From: Mycolicibacterium xanthum
GTDB lineage: Bacteria > Actinomycetota > Actinomycetes > Mycobacteriales > Mycobacteriaceae
DNA length: 64,000 nt
Reading direction: 5' to 3'
NCBI RefSeq assembly: GCF_019710635.1
Contig: NZ_JAIFZS010000062.1
Location: forward strand, 1-64,000
In this document: positions 1-7,191 of the stretch, piece by piece
Position numbering within the stretch: position 1 is the first letter of the stretch
Layout: every line of letters starts with the position of its first letter
Notes under the pieces: model-generated
What the model was told of the DNA's origin: nothing
Seen by the model: the letters and a program-made list of their open reading frames with translations, nothing else
The model's database searches: none
Position numbers and translations under genes: made by a program

Positions 1-1
1 G

Positions 2-271
2 CACCGCTGGACCACCCTGGCCATGCTCGCGCATGCCTTCCTGGCCGTGGCCACCGCGGTCGAACGCGACACCACACCCACCCCGGCCGGGCTGATCACG
101 TTGACCGTCAACGAATTCCGCAGACTCTTCGACGCCATACTGCTGACCACCCGACACACTGTCTCGACCCTGTTGGCCTGGTCACGATGGCGAAGACGAC
201 ACCAATACCGAGCCCGACAATCCCACTACCGAGCCCGACAATCCCACTACCGACGACGCCAGAATCAATGA
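2..271 (+). pseudogene. IS701-like transposase, C-terminal fragment
   Basis: The reading frame is open from the window edge and encodes the tail of a DDE transposase. The stretch RWTTLAMLAHAFLAVATA, near the window start, resembles the C-terminal region of IS701-family and related actinobacterial transposases. The protein ends in a very basic tail that includes a 7-residue repeat (RARQSHY twice). Whether the element is whole cannot be judged, because the rest lies outside the window. No terminal inverted repeat was recognised after the stop. Family assignment is by eye and tentative. Confidence 0.55.
208..249. repeat. 21-bp direct repeat x2 in the transposase tail
   Basis: Two identical 21-bp units lie head to tail (208-228 and 229-249), followed by a diverging partial copy. 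The unit length is a multiple of three, so the frame is kept and RARQSHY is duplicated. This looks like a recent slippage duplication. Confidence 0.8.
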
Positions 272-439
272 TCCCGATCTACGGCTGCAGTATTAGTGCC
301 GGTGGTTTCCGGTAGTTACCGGGTAGTTCCCGCGCCGACTCGCGGCGGTTGGTGACGCCTTCCGTGACCAACCCGTGATTGAATACTCGCCGGAACCACA
401 GCTATGTCATTCGACCGTCGGAAGGGTCCGAGAAGCAAC

Positions 440-748
440 ATGGACGGCGCGATCGCGCGGGCTGAGCATCCCGGGGACGACTCCGATCCCACCGACGGCC
501 TGACCCGCCGCGAGCATGACATCCTGGCCTTCGAGCGGCAGTGGTGGAAGTACGCGGGCTCCAAGGAGGACGCCATCAAGGAGCTGTTCTCCATGTCGGC
601 GACCCGCTACTACCAGGTGCTCAACGCGCTGGTCGACCGCCCCGAGGCACTGGCCGCGGACCCGATGCTGGTCAAGCGGTTGCGCCGGCTGCGGGCGAGC
701 AGGCAGAAGGCGCGGGCGGCTCGCCGCCTCGGCTTCGAGGTGACCTGA
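440..748 (+). CDS. DUF3263 family small protein (Rv0430-like)
   Basis: This 102-residue protein of unknown function matches the actinobacterial DUF3263 family. It has a WWKYAG motif near residue 42, the segment SMSATRYYQVLNALVDRPEA, and a basic Arg/Lys-rich C-terminus. The sequence looks helical and basic, so nucleic-acid binding is possible but not shown. I chose the ATG at 440 because the protein then begins MDGAIAR and matches the usual family length; an in-frame ATG at 404 would add 12 residues. It is the first gene of a co-directional run with the LytR_C, sodC and ligase genes, the order seen in M. tuberculosis (Rv0430-Rv0433). Confidence 0.85.
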   Translation: MDGAIARAEHPGDDSDPTDGLTRREHDILAFERQWWKYAGSKEDAIKELFSMSATRYYQVLNALVDRPEALAADPMLVKRLRRLRASRQKARAARRLGFEVT

Positions 749-789
749 GTTCCGTCGACGCCCACAGCGGGCCGATACAGTAGGCGCCG

Positions 790-1251
790 ATGAACCAGCG
801 AGAATCCTCGGGCCTGCCCCTGCGTGCCATGGTCATGGTGCTGCTGTTCCTCGGCGTGGTGTTCCTGCTCGTCGGGTTCCAGGCGATGAGCGGCGGATCG
901 GGCGACGACGACTCGTCGCTCGGCACGGCCACCGTCACCACCACGACGACCACCACCACCTCGGAGACGCCCGAGCCGGCGAAGGCCGAGGTGCGGGTGT
1001 TCAACATCTCGACGGTCGAGGGCGCCGGCGCCGCGATGGCCGACAGGCTGAGGGAAGCCGGCTGGGACGTCACCGAGACGGGCAACCTCGAGATGCCGGA
1101 CACCACCGTCACCACGGTGTTCTTCGGTGACACCCCCGGCGAGCAGGAGGCCGCCGACGAGATCGGCCGGCTCCTCGAGGCCCCGGTGGCCCCGCGCGTT
1201 CCGCCACTCATCGAGCAGCCGCCCGGCGTGATCGTGGCCGTCACCGGCTAG
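790..1251 (+). CDS. LytR C-terminal domain membrane-anchored protein (Rv0431-like)
   Basis: The 153-residue protein starts with a short cytoplasmic segment, then one membrane helix (about residues 14-33, MVMVLLFLGVVFLLVGFQAM). A Thr/Ser-rich linker follows, then a LytR_C-type domain from about residue 72 (VRVFNISTVEGAGAAMADRL), which should lie outside the membrane. The family is thought to bind cell-envelope components, and the M. tuberculosis homologue Rv0431 has been linked to vesicle release. It lies 41 bp after the DUF3263 gene and 10 bp before sodC, so co-transcription is likely. Confidence 0.85.
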   Translation: MNQRESSGLPLRAMVMVLLFLGVVFLLVGFQAMSGGSGDDDSSLGTATVTTTTTTTTSETPEPAKAEVRVFNISTVEGAGAAMADRLREAGWDVTETGNLEMPDTTVTTVFFGDTPGEQEAADEIGRLLEAPVAPRVPPLIEQPPGVIVAVTG

Positions 1252-1261
1252 GCTCTTGCTC

Positions 1262-1966
1262 ATGTTCAGGACCGCCGTCGCCGTCACCTTGTTCGCAGTG
1301 CCCGCGCTCGCGTTGACTGCCTGCTCACCGCCCGGGGAGGTTCCCACCGATACGCCCGGGACCACCCCGGCGATCTGGACGGGTTCGCCGTCACCGGCGG
1401 CTCCGCCGGAGGAGGGCGCCGAAGCGGGCGGTTCGGAGGAGGCCGGCGGCGAGACCCTCACCGCGGACCTGAAGCTCGCCGACGGCACCACCGTCGCCAC
1501 CGCGGAGATCGCGTTCACCGGCGACTACGCCACCGTCACCGTGCAGACCACGGTGCCAGGCGAGCTGGAGCCCGGCTTCCATGGGCTGCACATCCATTCG
1601 GTCGGCAAGTGCGAGGCCGACTCCGTCGCACCGGCCGGCGGGGCGCCGGGAGACTTCCTCTCCGCCGGCGGACATCTGCAGGTGCCCGGCCACAGCGGCC
1701 ATCCCGCCTCCGGTGACCTGACCTCGCTGCAGGTCCGCGAGGACGGCTCGGCCATGCTGGTGACCACGACCGACGCCTTCACCGCCGAGAACCTGCTCGA
1801 CGGCGAGGGCACCGCGATCATGATCCACGCGGGCGCCGACAACTTCGCCAACATCCCGCCGGAGCGCTACCAGCAGGTCAACGGCGATCCGCCGCCGGAT
1901 GCGGCCACCCTGGCGACCGGCGACGCCGGAGCTCGGGTGGCCTGCGGTGTCATCACTGTCGGCTGA
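1262..1966 (+). CDS. sodC: Superoxide dismutase [Cu-Zn] lipoprotein
   Basis: This secreted lipoprotein converts superoxide to peroxide and oxygen at the cell surface. A signal peptide of about 20 residues ends in the lipobox LTAC (lipidated Cys21), followed by a Pro/Gly/Glu-rich linker and the SOD domain from about residue 65. Probable copper ligands are H110 and H112 (GLHIHSVGKC), H138 (AGGH) and H189 (MIHAGADNF). Cys117 and the C-terminal VACGV cysteine could form the conserved disulfide. The M. tuberculosis SodC is reported to work without zinc, and this protein follows the same pattern. ATG 1262 is preferred over TTG 1256. The 3' end overlaps the next gene by 20 bp. Confidence 0.93.
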   Translation: MFRTAVAVTLFAVPALALTACSPPGEVPTDTPGTTPAIWTGSPSPAAPPEEGAEAGGSEEAGGETLTADLKLADGTTVATAEIAFTGDYATVTVQTTVPGELEPGFHGLHIHSVGKCEADSVAPAGGAPGDFLSAGGHLQVPGHSGHPASGDLTSLQVREDGSAMLVTTTDAFTAENLLDGEGTAIMIHAGADNFANIPPERYQQVNGDPPPDAATLATGDAGARVACGVITVG

Positions 1967-3089
1967 TCGGCGGGCTGATACCCGGATCGACTTCGCCGCG
2001 TCGGCGGGACCGTCGCTCGGCGTGGAGTGGGAGTTCGCGCTCGTCGACGCCGACACCCGTGACCTCAGCAACGAGGCCGCATCGGTGCTGGCCGAGCTCG
2101 GCCAGAACCCGCGGGTGCACAAGGAGTTGCTGCGCAACACCGTCGAGATCGTCACCGGCATCTGCGCGAACGCCGGCGAAGCCATCGACGACCTGCGGTC
2201 CACGCTGCGGCCGGTGCGCGACATCGTGCACGGGCGCGGCATGGAACTGTTCTGCGCGGGCACCCACCCGTTCGCCAAGTGGTCGGCGCAGAAGCTGACC
2301 GACGCGCCGCGCTACGCCGAGCTGATCAAGCGCACCCAGTGGTGGGGCCGGCAGATGCTGATCTGGGGCGTGCACGTCCACGTCGGGGTGACCTCGGCGC
2401 ACAAGGTGATGCCGATCATCACGTCGATGCTGAACTACTACCCGCACCTGCTGGCCCTGTCGGCGTCCTCGCCGTACTGGGACGGTGAGGACACCGGATA
2501 CGCCAGCAACCGGGCGATGATGTTCCAGCAGCTGCCGACCGCCGGGTTGCCGTTCCAGTTCCAGGAGTGGCGCGAGTTCGAGGACTTCGTCGCCGACCAG
2601 AAGAAGACCGGGATCATCGACCACATGAACGAGATCCGCTGGGACATAAGGCCTTCACCGCACCTGGGCACCGTCGAGGTGCGGATCTTCGACGGGGTGT
2701 CCAACCTGGCCGAGCTGTCCGCGCTGGTGGCGCTGACCCACTGCATGATCGTCGACCTGGACCGGCGGCTGGACGCGGGGGAGTCGCTGCCGGTGATGCC
2801 GCCCTGGCACGTCCAGGAGAACAAGTGGCGCGCCGCGCGGTACGGGCTGGACGCCATCATCATCCTCGACGCGGACAGCAACGAACGCCTCGTCACCGAG
2901 GACGTCGAAGACCTGCTCGACCGGCTGACCCCGGTCGCCGAATCGCTGGGCTGCGTCGACGAACTCGCCGGGGTGGCCGACATCTGCCGGGACGGGGCGT
3001 CCTATCAGCGGCAGCGCCGGGTCGCCGAGGAACACGACGGGGATCTGCGCGCGGTGGTGGACTCGTTGATCGGCGAGTTGGTGATCTGA
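1947..3089 (+). CDS. Glutamate-cysteine ligase-like carboxylate-amine ligase (YbdK/GCS2 family, Rv0433-like)
   Basis: The protein (about 380 residues) belongs to the GCS2/YbdK ATP-dependent carboxylate-amine ligase family. Diagnostic stretches are LGVEWEFALVD near the N-terminus, NTVEIVTGIC, the metal/ATP region LIWGVHVHVG, and the C-terminal WHVQENKWRAARYGLDA. Mycobacteria use mycothiol rather than glutathione, so the true substrate is uncertain; family members have weak gamma-glutamylcysteine synthetase activity. I chose GTG 1947 because the protein then begins VSSLSADRRADTRIDF. The gene overlaps the sodC end by 20 bp and is followed directly by the Lon-N gene. Confidence 0.9.
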   Translation: MSSLSADRRADTRIDFAASAGPSLGVEWEFALVDADTRDLSNEAASVLAELGQNPRVHKELLRNTVEIVTGICANAGEAIDDLRSTLRPVRDIVHGRGMELFCAGTHPFAKWSAQKLTDAPRYAELIKRTQWWGRQMLIWGVHVHVGVTSAHKVMPIITSMLNYYPHLLALSASSPYWDGEDTGYASNRAMMFQQLPTAGLPFQFQEWREFEDFVADQKKTGIIDHMNEIRWDIRPSPHLGTVEVRIFDGVSNLAELSALVALTHCMIVDLDRRLDAGESLPVMPPWHVQENKWRAARYGLDAIIILDADSNERLVTEDVEDLLDRLTPVAESLGCVDELAGVADICRDGASYQRQRRVAEEHDGDLRAVVDSLIGELVI

Positions 3090-3722
3090 ATGCCCACGCT
3101 GCCGATGTTCCCGTTGCAGATGGCGATGCTGCCCGGCGAGGAACTGCCGCTGCGGGTCTTCGAGCCGCGGTACTCGGCACTGGTGCAGACCTGTCTCGCT
3201 GCCGAGGACCCGGCGTTCGGGGTGGTGCTGATCGCCGCCGGCCGCGAGGTGGGTGGCGGCGACACCCGCAGCGATGTCGGCGCGGTGGCGCGCATCGTCG
3301 AGTACGCCGACCTCGGAGCGGGCCGCTACCGGCTGCAATGCGTGATGGGCGAGCGGATCCGGGTGGTGGAATGGCTGCCCGACAACCCCTACCCCACGGC
3401 CGTCGTGCAGCCGTGGCCCGACGAACCGGGTGATCACGTCGACGCGGAGGACATCCGGGATATCGAGGACCGCATGGTGGCGCTGTTCGAGCAGATCGCC
3501 GAGGCGCGCGGGGCCCAGGTGAACCCGCGCGACATCGTGGCGGGGGCCGACGAATCCGCCGACGCCGCAATGTGGTTGTACGCGTTGACCGCCCGGCTGC
3601 CGATGGGGCAGGCCGACCGCTATGCCGTCCTGGCCGCACCGACGGTGGCCGAGCGGGTAGCTGCTCTGTCGGACGCCGTGGACACCGTCGTCGCGATGGT
3701 GCGGTTTCAGCTCTCCGATTAG
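3090..3722 (+). CDS. Stand-alone Lon N-terminal (LON substrate-binding) domain protein (Rv0434-like)
   Basis: This 210-residue protein has the LON substrate-binding domain (MPTLPMFPLQMAMLPGEELP at the start, RVFEPRYSALV next) but no AAA or protease domain. It is therefore not a Lon protease. Free-standing LON-domain proteins may act as peptide-binding or regulatory factors; the role here is unknown. ATG 3090 follows the preceding TGA with no gap, which implies translational coupling. The gene ends the plus-strand Rv0430-Rv0434 block, and the convergent Mrp operon ends 78 bp further on. Confidence 0.88.
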   Translation: MPTLPMFPLQMAMLPGEELPLRVFEPRYSALVQTCLAAEDPAFGVVLIAAGREVGGGDTRSDVGAVARIVEYADLGAGRYRLQCVMGERIRVVEWLPDNPYPTAVVQPWPDEPGDHVDAEDIRDIEDRMVALFEQIAEARGAQVNPRDIVAGADESADAAMWLYALTARLPMGQADRYAVLAAPTVAERVAALSDAVDTVVAMVRFQLSD

Positions 3723-3800
3723 CCCCCGGCCGGGGCGGTGAACAACGTTGACCCGGAAGTCATCTCCCCCGCGTGTACCGTCACAACGCCCAGCGTGGTG

Positions 3801-4160
3801 TCACCGATCACGGCCTCCGGGCTCCGGCTCGGCGGCGAAATCATGCATCTCGTCGGTGGTCAGCAGGTCGTCGCGGATGTTCTGCTCCCGATAGGCGAGC
3901 TGGCCGACCCGGTTGGCGATCACCGGTGCGGTGATCAAGGTGAACAGCCCGGTCAGGACCAGCATGCCGACGTCGATGTACCCCCGCAGCTGGATCGCTG
4001 CGCCGATCAGCACCAGCAGCAACCCGAGCACCTGCGGTTTGGTCGCGGCGTGCATCCGTGACAGCGTGTCGGGGAAGCGGACCACGCCGATCGCCGCGGT
4101 CAGCGCCAACGCCGATCCGCTGAGCATCAGCACGCTGATGACGATGTCGATGGCGGTCAT
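3801..4160 (-). CDS. mnhG: Mrp cation/proton antiporter subunit G
   Basis: The 119-residue subunit of the multi-component Na+(K+)/H+ antiporter has three predicted membrane helices. The family motif RFPDTLSRMHAATKPQVLG lies between the first two. The C-terminus is hydrophilic. It is the last gene of the minus-strand operon. Its ATG overlaps the mnhF stop as ATGA (4157-4160), a sign of translational coupling. An upstream extension of the frame is possible but would reach into mnhF and is not needed. Confidence 0.9.
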   Translation of the reverse strand: MTAIDIVISVLMLSGSALALTAAIGVVRFPDTLSRMHAATKPQVLGLLLVLIGAAIQLRGYIDVGMLVLTGLFTLITAPVIANRVGQLAYREQNIRDDLLTTDEMHDFAAEPEPGGRDR

Positions 4161-4447
4161 CGCGGGCGCCTCTTGCGTGCGGCTGGATCGGCGACGTCGG
4201 GCACGCGGAAGCGGGCGACGCTGACCGATCCGACGAACGTGATCAGCGCCAGCGCGGTCAGGCTGTAGGTGACGGTGGTGTCCCGGCTGTAGGCCGCCCA
4301 CGCGCCGATCGCGCACATCGTCACCGCGACGAGGGTGTCCAGCGCCACCAGCCGGTCCAGCGACGAGGGCCCGAGCAGCATGCGGAACATCGTCGCGACG
4401 GCCGCCGCCGACAGCATCACCGCAACCGCGGTCCAGACATAGGTCAT
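4157..4447 (-). CDS. mnhF: Mrp cation/proton antiporter subunit F
   Basis: The 96-residue subunit has three predicted membrane helices and the MrpF motif LGPSSLDRLVALDTLVAV near residue 26. It is part of the membrane complex that expels Na+ or K+ in exchange for protons. Its ATG (4445-4447) overlaps the stop of an upstream 12-codon minicistron as ATGA rather than the mnhE stop itself, because about two copies of a 35-bp repeat separate it from mnhE. Its stop overlaps the mnhG start. Confidence 0.9.
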   Translation of the reverse strand: MTYVWTAVAVMLSAAAVATMFRMLLGPSSLDRLVALDTLVAVTMCAIGAWAAYSRDTTVTYSLTALALITFVGSVSVARFRVPDVADPAARKRRPR

Positions 4448-4530
4448 GCGCGATCCGCCTTCGCTTCTCGCTGGAAAGTCATGCGCGATCCGCCTTCGCT
4501 TCTCGCTGGAAAGTCATGCGCGATCCGCCT
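4443..4530. repeat. 35-bp tandem repeat (2.5 copies) at the mnhE-mnhF junction
   Basis: Two exact 35-bp copies (4443-4477 and 4478-4512) are followed by 18 bp of a third (4513-4530) that lies in the end of mnhE. On the coding strand each unit includes GCGAGAAGCGAAGGCGGATC and an ATGA tetramer. Because 35 is not a multiple of three, the reading frame changes at each copy, yet each copy carries the same stop/start overlap. The organisation fits the mycobacterial interspersed repetitive unit (MIRU) concept. Confidence 0.9.
4444..4517 (-). other. Two chained 12-codon minicistrons between mnhE and mnhF
   Basis: ORF 1 (4479-4517) and ORF 2 (4444-4482) both read MTFQREAKADRA. The start of ORF 1 overlaps the mnhE stop as ATGA. 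ORF 1 overlaps ORF 2 the same way, and ORF 2 overlaps the mnhF start the same way. The peptides may have no function; a plausible role is to let terminating ribosomes restart and so keep mnhE and mnhF coupled. Translation is inferred, not shown. Confidence 0.6.
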
Positions 4531-5047
4531 CCTCGCTGGGCCGCCACTCGGCGTCCCGCTCGAACGCCGCCACCAGCAGTCTCTGCAGCAGCGCGGTCTG
4601 CCGGTAGAAGTTCCGGACGGTCCGTTCGGATCCGACGTCGAGCACGTGGACGTAGATCATCCGGCGAGCCTGGTCGATCTCGAGCACCATCGTTCCGGGC
4701 GTCAGGTTGATGATGTTGACCCCCAGCGCCAGCACCAGATCGGACTTCAGCGCCAGGTGCGCGCGCAGCACGGCGGTCAACGGCGGCGGACCCGGCCTGA
4801 GCGAGAGGACGGCGACCTGCAGCGAGGACATCACCAACAGGTAGGCGACCGTCAGCACCAGCCGCAGCAGCGCGATCGGGTGCACCCGGCCCTCGACCGG
4901 GACCGGGGGCAGTGGCAACAGCAGCGTGATGATCAGCGCGATCACCAGACCGGACAGGATGTTCGCCGCGGAGACGGAGCCCCACAACAGAATCCAGACC
5001 AGGATCAGCCAGCACACCATCCAGACGCGCAGCGCGGTCGTCCTCAT
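4514..5047 (-). CDS. mnhE: Mrp cation/proton antiporter subunit E
   Basis: The 177-residue subunit has a membrane-embedded N-terminal part (WMVCWLILVWILLWGSVSAA, then a second helix pair) and a soluble C-terminal half with the MrpE segment LGVNIINLTPGTMVLEID. It is one of the small Mrp subunits needed for complex assembly. The C-terminal residues EEADRA are encoded by the first, partial copy of the 35-bp repeat, so the repeat unit matches this gene's own 3' end. The ATG at 5047 overlaps the stop of a 7-codon upstream minicistron as ATGA. Confidence 0.9.
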   Translation of the reverse strand: MRTTALRVWMVCWLILVWILLWGSVSAANILSGLVIALIITLLLPLPPVPVEGRVHPIALLRLVLTVAYLLVMSSLQVAVLSLRPGPPPLTAVLRAHLALKSDLVLALGVNIINLTPGTMVLEIDQARRMIYVHVLDVGSERTVRNFYRQTALLQRLLVAAFERDAEWRPSEEADRA

Positions 5048-5111
5048 CGCTGTCCTCGGCTCTTCATCGATGGCTCCTCGCCCGAGGGCTCGTCGCGGCG
5101 CAAGCGCTCAT
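5044..5111 (-). other. Two chained minicistrons between mnhD and mnhE
   Basis: A 15-codon ORF (5064-5111, MSACAATSPRARSHR) starts in the mnhD stop as ATGA. Its own stop overlaps as ATGA the start of a 7-codon ORF (5044-5067, MKSRGQR), whose stop overlaps the mnhE start, again as ATGA. The segment carries the 12-mer GAGCGCTTGCGC, which is also present in every unit of the 33-bp array near 17 kb. This is a second MIRU-like insertion in the same operon. Translation is inferred from the layout only. Confidence 0.6.
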
Positions 5112-6724
5112 CGCATGTCCCCCAGGACCGCCGAGATGTACTGACCGGGGTCGAGCACTTCGTCGGCCGCGCGGTCGCTGTAGGCGAAGATCGGCCCGGC
5201 CAGCACCGTGAGCATCAGCCCGACGGCGATCAACGCGCCCGTCGGGGCGAGCATGCCGATCGGCATCCGGCCGACGTCGTCGCGCTGGGCGAACTCGATG
5301 TCCACCGAGTCCTCGGTGTCGTCCAGCAGCACCGCGGGCGCCGCGGTGGCGAGATGACCTTCCGGCGCGTCTGCGCGGGGGCGCCAGAATGCCTTGGTCC
5401 ACACCCGCGCGATCACGTACAGCGTCAGCAGGCTGGTCACCACGCTGCCGGCCACCAGCGTCCAGGCCAGCGCCGAACCCACCTGCGAGCCGGCCTCCAG
5501 CAGCGCCACCTTCCCGATGAAGCCCGAGAACGGCGGGATACCACCGAGGTTGAGTGCCGGGACGACGAAGACGAAGGCCAGCAGCGGGCTCGCCGCGGCC
5601 AGCCCACCGAGCCGCTGCAGCGTCGAGGCGCCCGCCTGCCGCTCGATCAGGCCGACGACCAGGAACAGCGTGGTCTGCACCAGGATGTGGTGGGCCACAT
5701 AGAAGATCGCTCCCGACATGCCCAGCTGGGTGGACAGCGAGATCCCGAACACCATGTACCCGATGTGGCTGACCAGGGTGAACGAGAGCAGCCGCTTGAT
5801 GTCGCTCTGAGCGATCGCACCCAGGATGCCCATCAGCATCGTCGCCAGCCCCGCGACCAGCAGCACGTTGTCCATCGTGCCGCCCGGGAACAGCAGCGAG
5901 TGGGCCCTGATGATCGCGTAGACGCCGACCTTGGTCAGCAGGCCGGCGAACACCGCGGTGACCGGAGCGGGTGCCGTCGGATACGAATCCGGCAGCCAGG
6001 TCGACAGCGGGAACACCGCCGCCTTGATGCCGAACGCGACCAGCAGCACCGCGAACAACGCGGTGCGGGTGCCCTGCGGGACGGTGCCCAGCCGCACCGA
6101 CAGCTCCGCCAGGTTCAGCGTCCCGGTGCTGGCGTACACCAGCGCGATGCCCAACAGGAACACCAGCGAGGACACCATCGACACCATCACATAGGAGATG
6201 CCGGCCCGGACCCGTTCCTTGCTGGCGCCGATGGTCAGCAGCACGAAACTGGCGGCCAGCAGCACCTCGAACCCGACGAACAGGTTGAACAGGTCGCCGG
6301 CCAGGAAGGCCATGAAGACGCCGGCCGAGAGCACCAGATAGGTCGGCAGGAAGATCGACACCGGCTGGCGCCCGTCGCCGTCCCGGATGCCCTGCCCGAT
6401 CGCGTAGAACACCACGGCCAGCAACACGATCGACGACACCACCAGCATCAGCGCCGACAACCGGTCCACCACCAGGGTGATGCCCAGCGGCCCCATCCCG
6501 GACTCGGCCGGGCCCCAACCGCCGACCTGCAACGCGATGGTGCCGTCGCGGTCGGCCAGGTACACCAGCACCGCCGAGACGACCAGGACCACCGACAGCG
6601 CCAGCACGGTGATGGCTCGCTGCAGCCGGGGCCGGCGCCCGGCCACCAACGTCATCGCTGCGGCGAGCATCGGCACCAGCACCGGCAGCGGGGTGAACAC
6701 CGGGGCGAGATGACCGCCGATCAT
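5108..6724 (-). CDS. mnhD: Mrp cation/proton antiporter subunit D
   Basis: This 538-residue polytopic protein is related to the proton-pumping NuoM/N subunits of complex I. It has about 14 predicted helices, including the conserved TM5 region with FVGFEVLLAASFVLL (glutamate within the helix) and the loop/helix FGIKAAVFPLSTWLPDSYP with the conserved lysine. It is one of the two large subunits thought to carry ions. Its ATG overlaps the mnhC stop (6721-6724). The C-terminus is short and ends LGDMR just before the minicistron insertion. Confidence 0.95.
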   Translation of the reverse strand: MIGGHLAPVFTPLPVLVPMLAAAMTLVAGRRPRLQRAITVLALSVVLVVSAVLVYLADRDGTIALQVGGWGPAESGMGPLGITLVVDRLSALMLVVSSIVLLAVVFYAIGQGIRDGDGRQPVSIFLPTYLVLSAGVFMAFLAGDLFNLFVGFEVLLAASFVLLTIGASKERVRAGISYVMVSMVSSLVFLLGIALVYASTGTLNLAELSVRLGTVPQGTRTALFAVLLVAFGIKAAVFPLSTWLPDSYPTAPAPVTAVFAGLLTKVGVYAIIRAHSLLFPGGTMDNVLLVAGLATMLMGILGAIAQSDIKRLLSFTLVSHIGYMVFGISLSTQLGMSGAIFYVAHHILVQTTLFLVVGLIERQAGASTLQRLGGLAAASPLLAFVFVVPALNLGGIPPFSGFIGKVALLEAGSQVGSALAWTLVAGSVVTSLLTLYVIARVWTKAFWRPRADAPEGHLATAAPAVLLDDTEDSVDIEFAQRDDVGRMPIGMLAPTGALIAVGLMLTVLAGPIFAYSDRAADEVLDPGQYISAVLGDMR

Positions 6725-7191
6725 CGCGACCCCTCGTAACCGGGCAGCGCGTCGAGGTCGTCGGGCAGATCGGTGTCGCGGCTCTCGTCGGGTATCGCCG
6801 GTTCGGGGAAATCCTCGCCGACCTCCTTGCCGGACTGCTGGGAGACCCGGGTGTCCTCCGGGTCGTTGGCGACCTCCTCGACGGTGTTCAGCCGGTAGGA
6901 CCGGTAGGTCATCGCGAGGACGAACGCCGCGATGCCCATCGTGATGACGATCGCGGTCAGGATCAGGCCCTGAGCCAACGGGTCGGCCGTCGTGGTGTCG
7001 TCGCCGCTGGTGCGGCCCACCACCGGCGGGTTGCCCGACGGGCCGCCGACCGACAGCAGCAGCAGGTTGATCGCGTTGCTGATCAGCAGCAGCCCCATCA
7101 GCATCCGGGTCAGGCTGCGTTCCAGCAGCAGATACACCCCGGCGCTGGTCAGCCCGCCGATGACGATCAGCGGAACCACGAACGTGATCAT
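6721..7191 (-). CDS. mnhC: Mrp cation/proton antiporter subunit C
   Basis: The 156-residue subunit is NuoK-like, with three predicted helices: residues 5-23; the MGLLLISNAINLLLL region; and ILTAIVITMGIAAFVLAMTYR. The C-terminal tail of about 45 residues is acidic (EDTRVSQQ to LPGYEGSR), longer than in many homologues and of unknown role. ATGA overlaps link it to mnhA upstream and mnhD downstream. Confidence 0.93.
   Translation of the reverse strand: MITFVVPLIVIGGLTSAGVYLLLERSLTRMLMGLLLISNAINLLLLSVGGPSGNPPVVGRTSGDDTTTADPLAQGLILTAIVITMGIAAFVLAMTYRSYRLNTVEEVANDPEDTRVSQQSGKEVGEDFPEPAIPDESRDTDLPDDLDALPGYEGSR

Noticed and set aside
1899..1946. Longer start for the glutamate-cysteine ligase-like gene
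   Set aside because: It would extend deep into sodC in another frame, and the family N-terminus matches from GTG 1947.
4481..6739. 752-codon plus-strand ORF
   Set aside because: Antisense shadow of mnhD and mnhE with biased composition (His/Gln/Arg-rich) and no domain.
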